Source: Sorangium cellulosum (lineage in GTDB: Bacteria; Myxococcota_A; Polyangia; Polyangiales; Polyangiaceae). From it: a stretch of 64,000 nucleotides of DNA. The position numbers were made by a program, and so were the translations under genes. Location of the stretch: assembly GCF_002950945.1 (NCBI RefSeq), contig NZ_CP012673.1, positions 1,364,001 to 1,428,000 of the forward strand, given 5' to 3'. The notes below the pieces were generated by a model. It was not told where the DNA came from. It worked only from the letters and a program-made list of their open reading frames with translations, and ran no database searches. Below are positions 53,430 through 62,957 of this stretch, piece after piece; within the stretch, counting starts at the first letter, position 1, and each line of letters starts with the position of its first letter.

Positions 53430-53794
53430 GCTGACCCAGGTTGGGGACGGCCGGACGGCCGGACGACCCGACCCAGGTTGAGCAGGCGGCCGGACGACCC
53501 GACCCAGGTTGAACAGGCGGCCGGACGACCCGACCCAGGTTGAGCAGGCGACCCGACCCAGGTTGAGCAGCAGGCGACCCGACCCAGGTTGGGCGACCCG
53601 ACCCAGGTTGGACGACCCGACCCAGGTTGGGGACGACCGACCGAGGTTGGGCTGACCCAGGTTGGGCGACCCGAGGCGACCCGACCCAGGTTGGGCGACC
53701 CGGGGCGACCCGACCGAGGTTGGGGACGATCGAGGTTGGGGACGACCGACCCAGGTTGAGCTGACCCAGGTTGGGCGACCTGACCCAGGTTGAG
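53418..53794 (+). repeat. Seventeen-copy GACCCAGGTTG array
   Basis: Copies start at 53418, 53433, 53470, 53501, 53532, 53555, 53581, 53600, 53619, 53639, 53654, 53683, 53712, 53728, 53748, 53763 and 53782. Fourteen are exact GACCCAGGTTG; three vary (GACCGAGGTTG twice, GATCGAGGTTG once). Most are preceded by CGACCC and followed by AGC or GGG. Fillers range from 4 to 26 bp and are partly repeated (CAGGCGGCCGGAC). The first copy overlaps the TetR stop codon. Confidence 0.95.
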
Positions 53795-54219
53795 CCGGGG
53801 GCTCAGGTCGAGCCGGAGTCTCTTCGTCTCTGCCGCATCTTTCCGTTCATGCAGCGTCTCGGCTCCCTATCCTGGATAATTGGCAAGGTACCCCCAGGAA
53901 TGGAAAGCCTCCGCTGCAGATCCAACGAGGCTCTTGCTCACGCCTCTGCTTCCTCGAACGCGCCCGCCACGAAGCGTCGCAATCTGTCACACGCGTGCGC
54001 TGCGCGTGCGCTGGATGCGTAGACGCCCGCCAGGGCAGACGCACGCGATCTCCGGCGCATATCTCCTCCGGACCGCTGCGAAAGCGACCCACCGCGATCT
54101 GGCATGGTCGGTGCTTGAGAGTGGCTCCTGGTAGCGCGCTCGCGATGCAATGCTGCGTAGCGGGCGACGCGTTAGGCCGCCATCAGACATCCAGGCGAGC
54201 CATGAGGGAGGAAATCAGC
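53795..54219. other. Intergenic region before small lipoprotein gene
   Basis: This is 425 bp with no recognisable gene. It includes a partial GCTCAGGTCGAGCC that may be a decayed edge of the array. A stretch near 53850-53920 is AT-richer than the surroundings. Confidence 0.5.
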
Positions 54220-54648
54220 ATGCAAAAGTGTCTCTGGGCATCTTTGGCCGCGTCGATCTTCGTGTTCGGTACCGTTGGCTGTGACGACACTGCGGACGCG
54301 GTGAACGACGTCCTGCCGGGCGAGCAGTCGCGCGAGGCGCGCATCGAGCAGATCTCCGAGGCGGCGTGCGATCGCTACGCCGACACCGAGGCGGGCTGCC
54401 CCGGCTACGGCACCGGCGAGGACCAGACCTACGCGACGGAAGAGGACTGCGAGCGCGACTTCGCGGACCGCGCGGGCGACCTCTGGCCTGTGACCGAGTG
54501 CGGCGCGGGGCAGATCAACGACAGCAAGTACGACGTCTGCGAGGAGCGCGCGAAGGCGGCCGCCTGCACGGAGGGCTTCTTCGACGCGATCGCCGCGCTC
54601 GACGAGTGCAGCGCCGACAACGTGTGCACGGATCCCGCCGACGAGTGA
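54220..54648 (+). CDS. Small Cys-rich acidic lipoprotein
   Basis: This is a 142-residue lipoprotein (lipobox TVGC). GGAGGA is 7 nt before ATG 54220. The mature part is acidic and holds about eight further cysteines (AACDRYADTEAGC, EEDCERDFADRA, VTECGAGQ, YDVCEERAKAAAC, LDECSADNVC), a pattern of small disulfide-rich helical proteins frequent in myxobacteria. The function is unknown. Confidence 0.8.
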   Translation: MQKCLWASLAASIFVFGTVGCDDTADAVNDVLPGEQSREARIEQISEAACDRYADTEAGCPGYGTGEDQTYATEEDCERDFADRAGDLWPVTECGAGQINDSKYDVCEERAKAAACTEGFFDAIAALDECSADNVCTDPADE

Positions 54649-54673
54649 CCCCCCGCCGCCCGTCCGGCGCGGC

Positions 54674-55351
54674 CTACGGCGGCGGCTCGACGTCGGCCGC
54701 CGGGAACTCGGCCCGGAAATCGGACAGGCGAACGGCGAACACGACGCGCCCTCCCTCGATGCGGACCATCCGCTCGGGGGAGGTGCGCACGTCGACCAGG
54801 CGCGCATAACGCACGCGGCCGCGGGCGGCCGGCGTGCAGAGATAATCGCGCCCTTCCCGGTGGTGCACCAGCGTCCTCAGCGCCGCCGGCAGGAGCGCGG
54901 CCGACGCGGGCAGGGCCGGGCCCGCAGCCGCGAAGTGCAGGTCAGCGAAGACGTCGCCGCCGTGCGAGACGCGGAAACGCTCGCTGCCGTCGGCCTCGCG
55001 CGCGATCTCGAAATCGGCCAGCTCCTTGGGAATGCCCCAGTTGATCTGGCCATTGACCACGCTGTCCCACGAGCTGACGTAGATCTTGCTGATCGACCAG
55101 CACAGGCCGCGCCGGGTGCGGAAGCGCCCCGGGATGAACAGGAGCTCGCGGTAGGGGCCCACGTTCGAGGACGTGTAGTCGATCGCCATCAGGAGGCTAT
55201 AGCGGCCCTCGAAGCGACCGCGGAGCGCCTCCGGGATGAAGGCCTGCTCGCGGAGCAGCGGCGGGGGAAGCTCGAGCATCACGATGTACGCGTCGCCGGT
55301 CAACGTCCACGGCGCGGGGGCAATCGGCACGTCGGGGGGAGTCTGGCTCAT
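54674..55351 (-). CDS. Acetoacetate decarboxylase-fold protein
   Basis: This 225-residue protein has the acetoacetate decarboxylase beta-barrel signature: SSNVGPYRELLFIPGRF, then SWDSVVNGQINWGIPKELADFEI. The Lys in GIPKE aligns with the Schiff-base Lys of the GFPKK motif in true decarboxylases. Related proteins include decarboxylases and hydratase/aldolases, so the reaction is not fixed. AGGAG lies 7 nt before ATG 55351. Confidence 0.83.
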   Translation of the reverse strand: MSQTPPDVPIAPAPWTLTGDAYIVMLELPPPLLREQAFIPEALRGRFEGRYSLLMAIDYTSSNVGPYRELLFIPGRFRTRRGLCWSISKIYVSSWDSVVNGQINWGIPKELADFEIAREADGSERFRVSHGGDVFADLHFAAAGPALPASAALLPAALRTLVHHREGRDYLCTPAARGRVRYARLVDVRTSPERMVRIEGGRVVFAVRLSDFRAEFPAADVEPPP

Positions 55352-55410
55352 GCGCTTCTCCTGAACCTACCACGACGCTGCCGCGCGGAGAGCGCGAGCA
55401 GGTCATCCCT

Positions 55411-58400
55411 TCAGCGGGCGGCCTCCGGCGCGAAGCACGACGGGCACGTCGGGCAGGACGGGTTGGACTCGACATTGGGCTCGACAGCGGAGGGGTCCGG
55501 AGCGACCAGGGTGATCTCGTCGAGCGGGATGCCGCTATACTCCTCGCCGACGATCTGATGGCTCGACGGAATGCGCGTATCCGTCCGCGTGAGCCGGACG
55601 ATCCCCGCGATACGGTCGCTCTTGTCGGCCGCCTCGACCACCGCGCTTCCGCGGAAGCCCTCGAGCGTCTCGAAGCGGCTGAGGCTCTCCGCGACGTCCG
55701 CGGCCACGCTGACCTTCGCGCCAGGCTGGAGGCCCGCGTGGGTCACCACGTCGACGATCCCGCCGGCCTGGTCGTAGAACGTCACCTTCAGGTCCGCGGG
55801 CGTATCGCCCACGTTCTGCAGCGCGAGGGTCGCGTCGTATCCGTCCGTCGCTCCGTGCCACGACACCTCGGGGAACACGAGCCGCGAGCTGCCCTCGTGC
55901 ACGTCCCGGAACGCCGTCACGTACACGGCGCCGGGCGCGTCCGCGGCCGCCTTGCCCACCCCGACGAGCGCGCCCGCCGCGTACGCCGTGCCCGAGCCGC
56001 TGAAGCCAGGCCCGACCGAGGCGCTGCACGCCAGGAAGCTCTCCTTGGTGTACGGCGGGATGCTCGCCCCGTCGGCCGTCGCCCGGACATTGCCGGACAG
56101 GTCGAGGTAATCGACCGAGAGCGCCTGCGGGAGCTCGCTCGCGTTCATCAGGGCGTAGGTGGTGCGAGCGTCGAACGCGTCGCAGAGCGCCGTGGCCAGG
56201 TGCAGCTTCCCGCCGCGGCTGCCGCGCAGCCTGGAGCCCTCGACGCCCTCGTACATCGCGGCGCCGCGCGGCCTCAGGCTGCCCGGATACCCCAGCTCGA
56301 GGGCGAACACCGCGACGGGCGCGGGCCTCGCCGGGTCGTCGGCCAGGTTCGCCTTGATCTTGGCCGCGGCGTTGACCTGGTCATACCTCGAGAGCCACGC
56401 CGCGGTGTGCAGGTCGATGATCCGCGCGGTGTGCGCAGGGAGATCCTCGATGGTGGCGACGGCGCCCGCGCCGCAGGAGCCGTCCGCGCACCGCAGCGAG
56501 ATCTCGACGTCGACGGGCTTTTCGCTCGCGTTTTGCACCGCGATCACCGAGCTGTGGCCGTACGTATTCTTGACCGCGGTCGGAAGATAGACGCTGTGAT
56601 CGGCGCTGGCCGCGGGCACGGCAGTGCCGCGAGGCACGTTGACCACGGACGTCGCCGTCCTGGGGACGTAGGCCACCGAGACGGCGACGTGACGGCTCGC
56701 GTGGACGACGGCGGACCCCTCGAAGCCCGCGGGAAACCCGGCCGTGGAGAGCTGGAAGGTGGCGTTCGGCGCGAGCCCGCGGCGCTCCTGCGCGCGGTGC
56801 ACGCCGAGGGGATTCGAGGCCGCCGCGGGGCCGACCCCGTTCGTCGCGAGCTGATCCCACGAGAACTCGACAGCGATGTCTGCCGCCTTGGTGTCGGTGT
56901 TGGTGATGCTCAGGACCGTCTCGAACCCGGTCTCGAGCGCGGAGGTGGCCCCGGAGGGGGTGTCGTCGTGGACGACGAGCGGCACGAAGCTCGTGTAGCG
57001 GTGGGCCGGGCCCACCGCGCCGCCCCAGCCGGCGATGACGTCGGCGATCTGCTTTTGCAGGATGACCGGATCGGCGAAGGAAGGGCCGGCATCGCCGCCC
57101 GGCGCCACGATCAGGGCCTCGAGCGCGCTCCCGTCGAAGGTCGGCCCCCCCGAGTCCCCCTTGCCGACAGCAAGAGGGCTCGAATCGATCGTCAGGGCAG
57201 GCCGGAGCGCCGTGCTCGCGCCCAGGAGGAGGCACTCGCGCCGCAGCTCGACGCTCCATGCCCCCTCCCAGAGGGCCATCCGCTTGACGCCCGCCTGCCC
57301 GCCCGCGAAGCCGATCGTCGTGCGCTTCCCGTGGAGACGCTTCGCAAACGAGCTGGACGGCGCGGCGCTCGCGAGCGGCGCCGGGACGGCGAGCTGCTCC
57401 TCGGCGCCGCCGCCCGCCGCGACGACCGCGCGGCTCGCGAGGCGCACGACCGCGACGTCCGTGAGGCGGTCGCCCTTCAAGAAGCCGTGCCATCGATCGA
57501 GGGTCAAGCGCGTCTGTCGGATCGTCGCGCGGCCGGTCGCGTCCGGCTGGAGGTAGAGCACGAAGGCGTGGCGCGGATCGTGGTTCGACACATCCGGGGC
57601 GATGCCGGATTCGAGCATGCAGCCGTGTGTGGTGAGCACATGCTGCTCGTCGATGAGCGTCGCGGCGCACCTCGGGCCGTCCAGATCGAGCAGGCCGACC
57701 GCGGGATACGACCCATAAGCGGCGTCCGTCACGCTCTCGGGGATCGTGGTCGTGAGCGCGCCGTCCGCCGCGTCGAGCGCCTCCGGGGAAGGTCCGTCGC
57801 CCGCGCCGAGGTTCGTGAGCATCGCGGCCCTCCGGCAGGGGCGCGCGTCGGCCGGGAAGGCCTCCGCGACCTCGCGCAGGAGCACCTCGCCCTCGGCGCC
57901 GCGCCCGAGCTCCTGCAGGACGAGCGCCTCGAGCTGGAGCACGTCGAGCCGCTGCTCGTCGAGGCCGAGCCGCTCGGCGCCCTCGACGGCGGCGCGGAAG
58001 CGCTGGAGCGTCGCGCGCACGTCCCCGGCCTCGTACGACAGGAGCCCCGCGTAGTAGGCCCGGCGCGTGTCCCCCTCGGGATCGGCCCCGGCGTACGGAT
58101 CGAGCCGGTCGAGCACGCGCCTCGCCCCGGCGAGCTCGCGGCGGCGGAGGAGCAGGGTGTAGGCCTCGGCGAAGCTGTCGTGGAGAGCGTCGGAGATCCG
58201 GCCGAGCGCGAGGTGCGCGGGGATCGTCTGCTCGAAGCGCTGGACCGCGGCGTCGACGTCGCCCCGCGCGAGATCGATGCGGGCGAGCTTGCCGAGGGCA
58301 CGGGTCCTGCGCGCGGGATCAGGATCGGCGCGGAGCGCGTCGAGGCGCCGCGCCGCCTCGTCGAGCTCGCCTCGCTGGCGCAGGTCCTCGGCCTCCTCCA

Positions 58401-58803
58401 GCGCGGCGTCCGGCTGGAACGGCCGGAGCGTCCACCGCCGCTCGGCGCGCGCCTCCCCGCGCGCGGCCGTCACGACGAGCGCACGTGCGCCCGCGGGGAC
58501 CTCGAGCCGGAGCTGCAGGCCGCCCTGGATCGGCGTCCCGTCGACCGGGAGCGGGCGTGTATCGGTCGCCGCCTCGACGTGAGCGCCCTCGGGGGCCTTC
58601 ACCCAGACGCGCAGCGTGGTGTCCCGGGGCAGCTCGCAGACCGGGCCCGCGAGCACCACGCTGCAGCCGGCGATCTCGGCCTCGAGCGCCAGGGCTTGCG
58701 GGGCGGAGGGCGGCGCGGGCAGCGGCCCTGCCACCGGCGCATCGTCGCTCGCCAGCAGCGCGACGAGCAGCGCCAGGGCGGGCGGAGACCGGATCACGCG
58801 CAT
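55411..58803 (-). CDS. Secreted TPR and trypsin-like protease protein
   Basis: This 1130-residue protein has a weak N-terminal signal (ALALLVALLA), a beta-rich region (about 30-120), TPR-like helices (about 130-330: EAEDLRQRGELDEAARRLDAL and following), and a chymotrypsin-fold domain (about 360-620) with DVAVVRL and Ser in GKGDSGGP. The catalytic His region reads LTTHGC rather than LTAAHC, so the His is displaced by one position. Beta-sandwich repeats make up the rest, and the C-terminus has CPTCPSC. ATG 58803 starts the hydrophobic segment. Activity is doubtful until the His position is modelled. Confidence 0.78.
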   Translation of the reverse strand: MRVIRSPPALALLVALLASDDAPVAGPLPAPPSAPQALALEAEIAGCSVVLAGPVCELPRDTTLRVWVKAPEGAHVEAATDTRPLPVDGTPIQGGLQLRLEVPAGARALVVTAARGEARAERRWTLRPFQPDAALEEAEDLRQRGELDEAARRLDALRADPDPARRTRALGKLARIDLARGDVDAAVQRFEQTIPAHLALGRISDALHDSFAEAYTLLLRRRELAGARRVLDRLDPYAGADPEGDTRRAYYAGLLSYEAGDVRATLQRFRAAVEGAERLGLDEQRLDVLQLEALVLQELGRGAEGEVLLREVAEAFPADARPCRRAAMLTNLGAGDGPSPEALDAADGALTTTIPESVTDAAYGSYPAVGLLDLDGPRCAATLIDEQHVLTTHGCMLESGIAPDVSNHDPRHAFVLYLQPDATGRATIRQTRLTLDRWHGFLKGDRLTDVAVVRLASRAVVAAGGGAEEQLAVPAPLASAAPSSSFAKRLHGKRTTIGFAGGQAGVKRMALWEGAWSVELRRECLLLGASTALRPALTIDSSPLAVGKGDSGGPTFDGSALEALIVAPGGDAGPSFADPVILQKQIADVIAGWGGAVGPAHRYTSFVPLVVHDDTPSGATSALETGFETVLSITNTDTKAADIAVEFSWDQLATNGVGPAAASNPLGVHRAQERRGLAPNATFQLSTAGFPAGFEGSAVVHASRHVAVSVAYVPRTATSVVNVPRGTAVPAASADHSVYLPTAVKNTYGHSSVIAVQNASEKPVDVEISLRCADGSCGAGAVATIEDLPAHTARIIDLHTAAWLSRYDQVNAAAKIKANLADDPARPAPVAVFALELGYPGSLRPRGAAMYEGVEGSRLRGSRGGKLHLATALCDAFDARTTYALMNASELPQALSVDYLDLSGNVRATADGASIPPYTKESFLACSASVGPGFSGSGTAYAAGALVGVGKAAADAPGAVYVTAFRDVHEGSSRLVFPEVSWHGATDGYDATLALQNVGDTPADLKVTFYDQAGGIVDVVTHAGLQPGAKVSVAADVAESLSRFETLEGFRGSAVVEAADKSDRIAGIVRLTRTDTRIPSSHQIVGEEYSGIPLDEITLVAPDPSAVEPNVESNPSCPTCPSCFAPEAAR

Positions 58804-58862
58804 CCTGAGCAGGGTAACACGCCCCCCCGCGTGACCCTCTGCGCGCCAGGTCGCGCCTGCCC

Positions 58863-58891
58863 TTGACGGCGCACGCACGAGCCGTTACTAA
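58863..58891 (+). promoter_or_regulatory. Near-consensus sigma-70 type promoter for arsR
   Basis: A -35 TTGACG (58863-58868) and -10 TACTAA (58886-58891) are separated by exactly 17 bp. The start would fall near 58898-58903, giving a leaderless or nearly leaderless mRNA. Confidence 0.7.
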
Positions 58892-58892
58892 A

Positions 58893-58912
58893 ACTGAACC
58901 AGATGGTTCAGT
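58893..58912 (+). promoter_or_regulatory. ArsR operator overlapping the start codon
   Basis: Perfect arms ACTGAACC and GGTTCAGT surround AGAT, whose AT begins the ATG at 58903. The palindrome covers the predicted transcription start and first codons, so bound regulator would block its own operon. Confidence 0.75.
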
Positions 58913-59238
58913 GTCAGCAGGTCCTCGATCGCTCGTTCTCCGCGCTGTCCGATTCGACCCGGCGCGCGATCCTGCTGCGGCTCGGGCGCTCCGAGGCCTC
59001 GCTCGGCGAGCTCGCCGAGGGCTTCGAGATGACGTTGACCGGGCTCAAGAAGCACGTGCACGTCCTCGAAGAGGCCGGGCTCGTCACCACGGAGAAGGTC
59101 GGTCGCGTCCGGCGCTGCAGGCTCGGCCCGCGGCGCCTCGAGGACGTGACCACGTGGATCGCGTCGTACCGGACCCAGCTGGAGCAGCGCCTCGATCACC
59201 TCGAGGACTTCCTCGAACGGACGAAAGGAACGCCATGA
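58903..59238 (+). CDS. ArsR-family repressor
   Basis: This 111-residue winged-helix protein (FSALSDSTRRAILLRLGRSEASLGELAEG, TGLKKHVHVLEEAGLVTTEKVGRVRRC) belongs to the ArsR subgroup usually paired with SRPBCC proteins. It lacks the metal-binding CxC motif. Its stop overlaps the next ATG by four bases (ATGA). No ribosome-binding site precedes it, fitting leaderless translation from the promoter at 58863. It probably autoregulates through the palindrome at its start. Confidence 0.92.
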   Translation: MVQCQQVLDRSFSALSDSTRRAILLRLGRSEASLGELAEGFEMTLTGLKKHVHVLEEAGLVTTEKVGRVRRCRLGPRRLEDVTTWIASYRTQLEQRLDHLEDFLERTKGTP

Positions 59239-59720
59239 CCCAGACCGCGAATGAATCCAGAGCCCAGGTCACCACGCCCTCGGATCGCGAGATCCGCACC
59301 GAGCGCATCTTCAACGCGCCCCGCGACCGCGTGTGGAAGGCCATGACCGATCCCGCGCTCGTGGCTCAGTGGTGGGGGCGCGGCAACAAGGTGGTGATCG
59401 AGCGCATGGAGGTTCAACGCGGCGGCTACTGGAGGTTCGTCGAGCACAGCCCCGACGGCGCGCACGGCTTCGGGGGGCGTTACCGGGAGGTGACCCCGCC
59501 GGAGCGCGTCGTGCAGACCTTCGAGTGGGACGGCATGCCGGGCCATGTCCTGGTCGAGACGATGACGCTCGAGGAGCTCGCCGACGGGCGCACCCGGCTC
59601 GTCACGGTGTCGCTCTTCCACACGACCGAGGAGCGGGACGGCATGCTCCACACGGACATGGCGGAGGGCATGAACCAGAGCTACGCGGCGCTCGACAAGG
59701 TGCTCGCGCAGCTCGGGTGA
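59235..59720 (+). CDS. SRPBCC/AHSA1-like protein
   Basis: This 161-residue START-like protein has REIRTERIFNAPRDRVWKAMTDPALVAQWWG near the N-terminus, GGYWRFV and RVVQTFEWDGMPGH in the middle and MNQSYAALDKVL at the end, as in AHSA1-type proteins. It probably binds a hydrophobic ligand and may be the sensor or effector partner of the ArsR regulator; the pair is a common operon. AAAGGAA precedes ATG 59235. Confidence 0.9.
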   Translation: MTQTANESRAQVTTPSDREIRTERIFNAPRDRVWKAMTDPALVAQWWGRGNKVVIERMEVQRGGYWRFVEHSPDGAHGFGGRYREVTPPERVVQTFEWDGMPGHVLVETMTLEELADGRTRLVTVSLFHTTEERDGMLHTDMAEGMNQSYAALDKVLAQLG

Positions 59721-59774
59721 GCCCGAGGCGCTCACCGGGTCGCGCGCGTCGTGGGCCGCCCCGGGGCGCTGCGC

Positions 59775-60746
59775 CTACCGCGCGTCGGATGCCGAGACCA
59801 CGCCTGGGCGGAGCGCCGCGGAGAACGCCGCCGCGGCGGCCGCGAGCGCCCGCGAGCGGCTGCGCACCTGGTGCAGCGAGAGCGCGACGGATCCGAGCCG
59901 AGGCAGCCTCGTCGAGGCGGGGGACGGCGCGTGCTGGTTCCTCGGGACCCAGCGCCGCCGGGCGACCGTGACCCCGTGTCCCGCGGCGGCGAACCCGACG
60001 ACGAGCCTCGGGCTGCTCGACTCGAGCGCGACCCGCCACGCGGCGCCGGTCCGGTCGAGCGCGTCGATCAGGCGCTGCCGCAGGAGGCAACCCTCGCCGT
60101 AGAGCGCGACCTCCAGCGGGGCGCCCGCGCCCGGCGCGGCGCCGACCCACACGAGCCGGTCGACGCGCAGGAGCTCCGCGCCGGGCGCCGGCTCGTGATG
60201 GGTGGCAATGACGAGCTCGAAGGTGTGCCCCAGCTCGGGGAGAGACGTGTGGGAGGGCACGATCGAGACGGCGAGCCGCACCGGCGGCGAGGCGGCGTGC
60301 GCCCGCAGGAGGGCTGCGCGCACGCGGGCGAGGGGCACGTCCTCGGGGACGGCGGCGCGCAGGGGCTCGGCGCCCGGGCGGCCGGCGAGATCGAGCACGG
60401 CGTCCTCGTGCAGCCGGAGGATCCGGCGCGCGTGGGCGAGGAGGCGCTCGCCCGCCGCCGTGAGCAGCGGGCCGCGCGGGGTCCGGTGAAAGACCTGGAC
60501 CCCGAGCAGCTCTTCGAGCCGGCGCACCTGGAGGCTGACCGCCGACTGGGTGAGCCCGCGCGCGCCGGCCGCGGCCGTGAAGCCGCCGTGGCGCGCGACG
60601 GCGACGAGCGTCTTCAAGAGGCCGATCTCGAGCTCGGGGACGTTGCCCAGGGAGAGGGAGCTGTCCTGTTCACGCCGCGCGAGCGCGTCGTGCGCGTCGT
60701 GCATGTCCAGCGCGGCGCGGCCGTTCCGGGGGGGTTCGCTCGGCAT
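59775..60746 (-). CDS. LysR-type transcriptional regulator
   Basis: This is a 323-residue LysR protein. The helix-turn-helix region is LEIGLLKTLVAVARHGGFTAAAGARGLTQSAVSLQVRRLEELLGVQVFHRT, shown here across its span at about 38-90 by GGFTAAA and QSAVSLQVRRLE. The effector domain ends with a basic, Ala-rich tail. ATG 60704 (MHDAHDAL) is an alternative start giving a more usual length. It lies 52 bp downstream of the hydrolase gene on the same strand and may be cotranscribed with it. Confidence 0.88.
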   Translation of the reverse strand: MPSEPPRNGRAALDMHDAHDALARREQDSSLSLGNVPELEIGLLKTLVAVARHGGFTAAAGARGLTQSAVSLQVRRLEELLGVQVFHRTPRGPLLTAAGERLLAHARRILRLHEDAVLDLAGRPGAEPLRAAVPEDVPLARVRAALLRAHAASPPVRLAVSIVPSHTSLPELGHTFELVIATHHEPAPGAELLRVDRLVWVGAAPGAGAPLEVALYGEGCLLRQRLIDALDRTGAAWRVALESSSPRLVVGFAAAGHGVTVARRRWVPRNQHAPSPASTRLPRLGSVALSLHQVRSRSRALAAAAAAFSAALRPGVVSASDAR

Positions 60747-60798
60747 GAGGGCGCGCCTCGGACTCTAGCAGATCCGGGGCGCGCCTCGCGGCCGGGGC

Positions 60799-61686
60799 TC
60801 AGCTGCTCGAGAGGTCCTCTAGCACGGCGGAGAGCGCCTCCTCGAAGCGCTCCTCCGCGTCGACCATCGGCCAGTGGCTCGCGCGCGGGATCACGAGCGA
60901 GCGCCACCCAGGGACGAGGGCCTGGTTCGCGCGTTCGTTGGTCGGGGCGAGATCCGCGTTGATCGACCACACCGGCATGGACAGGAGCCGCAACCGGTCG
61001 CGGGCCGGGTATCTCAGGTTCTCCTCGAGGATCGCCGTCGCCGTGTCCGGGCGCACGCGGAGGATGCTCGCGGCGACTCGCTCGACGTCGCCCTCCGCCG
61101 CGGAGGGGGGGAAGAGGGCGCGCACGATCCGGCGGACCTCGGCCGGGAAATCGGCGCGGAGCCCGCCCATCATGCCGCTCTGGTTGGTGTGGGAGGGCAG
61201 GTGATCCACGTCGGGGAACGCGTCGATGAAGACGAGCCCCCGCACCTTGCCCGCCAGCGGCCCGAGCGCGGCCTCGACCACGACGCGGCCCGACATCGAG
61301 TGTCCGACGAGGATGGGCCGCTCCACGTGCGCGGCCCGCGCGACCGTCTCCAGATCTCCGGCGTAGGCCTCGACGGTCCAGGCGCGGCGGGCCTTCCCGG
61401 ATCGGCCGTGGCCGGGCAGGTCGGGGACGATGAAGCGATAGCGGTCCGAGAGCGCTCGGGCCGCCGGCAGGAACAGATCCGCGCTGCCGCCCCAGCAGTG
61501 GGAGAGCAGCACGTCCTGCTCGCCCCGGCCGAGCGTCGCGTACGCGATCGGGGTGCCGTCGGCGGCGGGCACCTGCGCGAAGGAGGGCGCGCTGGTGCCT
61601 TGTGACGAAGCGGGCGCACGCGTGTGCGCCGGAGGGGCGGGGCTCGGGCCACAGCCCACGAGGGCGGTGAGCAAGACAACGAGCAT
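60799..61686 (-). CDS. Alpha/beta hydrolase lipoprotein
   Basis: This is a 295-residue lipoprotein (lipobox LVGC). The alpha/beta hydrolase core shows [12 protein letters not shown], the nucleophile elbow GHSMSG, acid in VFIDAF or [11 protein letters not shown], and a late His ([10 protein letters not shown]). It could be an esterase or lactonase in the envelope. ATG 61686 is used; TTG 61689 precedes it in frame. Cotranscription with the downstream LysR gene is likely from the 52-bp spacing. Confidence 0.85.
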   Translation of the reverse strand: MLVVLLTALVGCGPSPAPPAHTRAPASSQGTSAPSFAQVPAADGTPIAYATLGRGEQDVLLSHCWGGSADLFLPAARALSDRYRFIVPDLPGHGRSGKARRAWTVEAYAGDLETVARAAHVERPILVGHSMSGRVVVEAALGPLAGKVRGLVFIDAFPDVDHLPSHTNQSGMMGGLRADFPAEVRRIVRALFPPSAAEGDVERVAASILRVRPDTATAILEENLRYPARDRLRLLSMPVWSINADLAPTNERANQALVPGWRSLVIPRASHWPMVDAEERFEEALSAVLEDLSSS

Positions 61687-61904
61687 CAACCATCGAGGGA
61701 GAGGATGTGAAGGGGGGGGAGTCGGGGAGCTTCATGGGCGTGCGGCCATGCTCTGCCGGCACCGCGGACCAGGCAAACGAGGTTCTCTCATCCGGCGATG
61801 AGCGTCGCTCATGGGGGTTGAGCATGCGGACGGTGGTTGGGCCGCCGCGCCGCCGCGCGCGTGGCCATGGACCCGCCGCGAGGCCGATGGTACTGTCCGC
61901 GCCG

Positions 61905-62855
61905 ATGTCGGGGAGTGTTGCTGACCTCGAGGAACACCGCGTTGCGCTGACCGGGCATTGTTACCGGATGCTGGGCTCGGCGGTCGACGCCGACGATGCC
62001 GTCCAGGAGACGATGGTGCGCGCCTGGCGGAGCCTCGATCGGTTCGACGGGCGCTCGTCGCTGCGCACCTGGCTGTACCGCATCGGGACGAACGTCTGCC
62101 TCGACATCCTGGCGGATCGCTCGCGCCGGGCGCGGCCGATCGAGGAGGGCCCGGTCGGCACCGTGGACGACGCGCTCGAGACGCGCCCGCGCACGCACTG
62201 GCTCGAGCCGGTCCCTGACGCCCGCGCCCTGCCGGCGGACGTCGACGCCGCGGAGAAGCTGGTGCTCCGCCAGAGCATCCGCCTCGCGTTCGTCGCGGCG
62301 CTCCAGCACCTGCCGCCGAAGCAGCGCGCGGCGCTGCTGCTCACGGAGGTGCTCGGCTGGTCCGCCGCGGAGGTCGCCGAGAGCCTGAGCACCTCGGTCG
62401 CCTCGATCAACAGCGCGCTCCAGCGCGCGCGGGCGACGCTCTCGACGCGCGACCTCGGCGACGCGCGCGTCTCGCTGTCCGACGACCAGTCCGCCTTGGT
62501 CGACCGCTACGTCACGGCCTTCGAGCGGTACGACGTCGACGCGCTCACGACGCTGCTGCACCAGGACGCCGTCCTGTCGATGCCGCCCTACACCCTCTGG
62601 CTCCGCGGCCACGACCCGATCCGCGCCTGGCTGCTCGGCCGGGGCGCGGGCTGCCGCGGGTCCCGGCTCATTCCGACGGCCGCGTGCGGCTCGCCCGCGT
62701 TCGGGCAGTACCGTCCCGCGCCCGAGGGCGGCCACCGGGCCTGGGCGCTCATCGTGCTCGAGCTCTCGGGCGACCGCGTCGCCACGATGACGTCGTTCCT
62801 CGACACCGAGACGTTGTTCCCGCTGTTCGGCTTGCCTTCCGAGCTCCCGGCGTAG
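61905..62855 (+). CDS. ECF sigma factor with C-terminal SnoaL-like domain
   Basis: This 316-residue sigma factor has region 2 ([51 protein letters not shown]) and region 4 ([44 protein letters not shown]). A C-terminal SnoaL/NTF2-like domain follows (about 200-316). This is the TIGR02960/SigJ-type architecture, in which the extra domain regulates activity and no anti-sigma factor is needed. ATG 61887 is a possible earlier start. The downstream DoxX-like and VOC genes may be part of its regulon. Confidence 0.9.
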   Translation: MSGSVADLEEHRVALTGHCYRMLGSAVDADDAVQETMVRAWRSLDRFDGRSSLRTWLYRIGTNVCLDILADRSRRARPIEEGPVGTVDDALETRPRTHWLEPVPDARALPADVDAAEKLVLRQSIRLAFVAALQHLPPKQRAALLLTEVLGWSAAEVAESLSTSVASINSALQRARATLSTRDLGDARVSLSDDQSALVDRYVTAFERYDVDALTTLLHQDAVLSMPPYTLWLRGHDPIRAWLLGRGAGCRGSRLIPTAACGSPAFGQYRPAPEGGHRAWALIVLELSGDRVATMTSFLDTETLFPLFGLPSELPA

Positions 62856-62957
62856 CGCCGTATCCGGCCGGGACCGGCCCGGCGATTTTTTTGAGGGCGA
62901 CCGATGATTCCAGGAGGTCGCCGGGGTCTATCGGGTGAATCCAGCACGGAGGCACCC

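Noticed and set aside
53418..53794. Coding tandem repeat protein
   Set aside because: The fillers vary in length without keeping a frame, and frames through the array contain stops from the TGA in the repeat.
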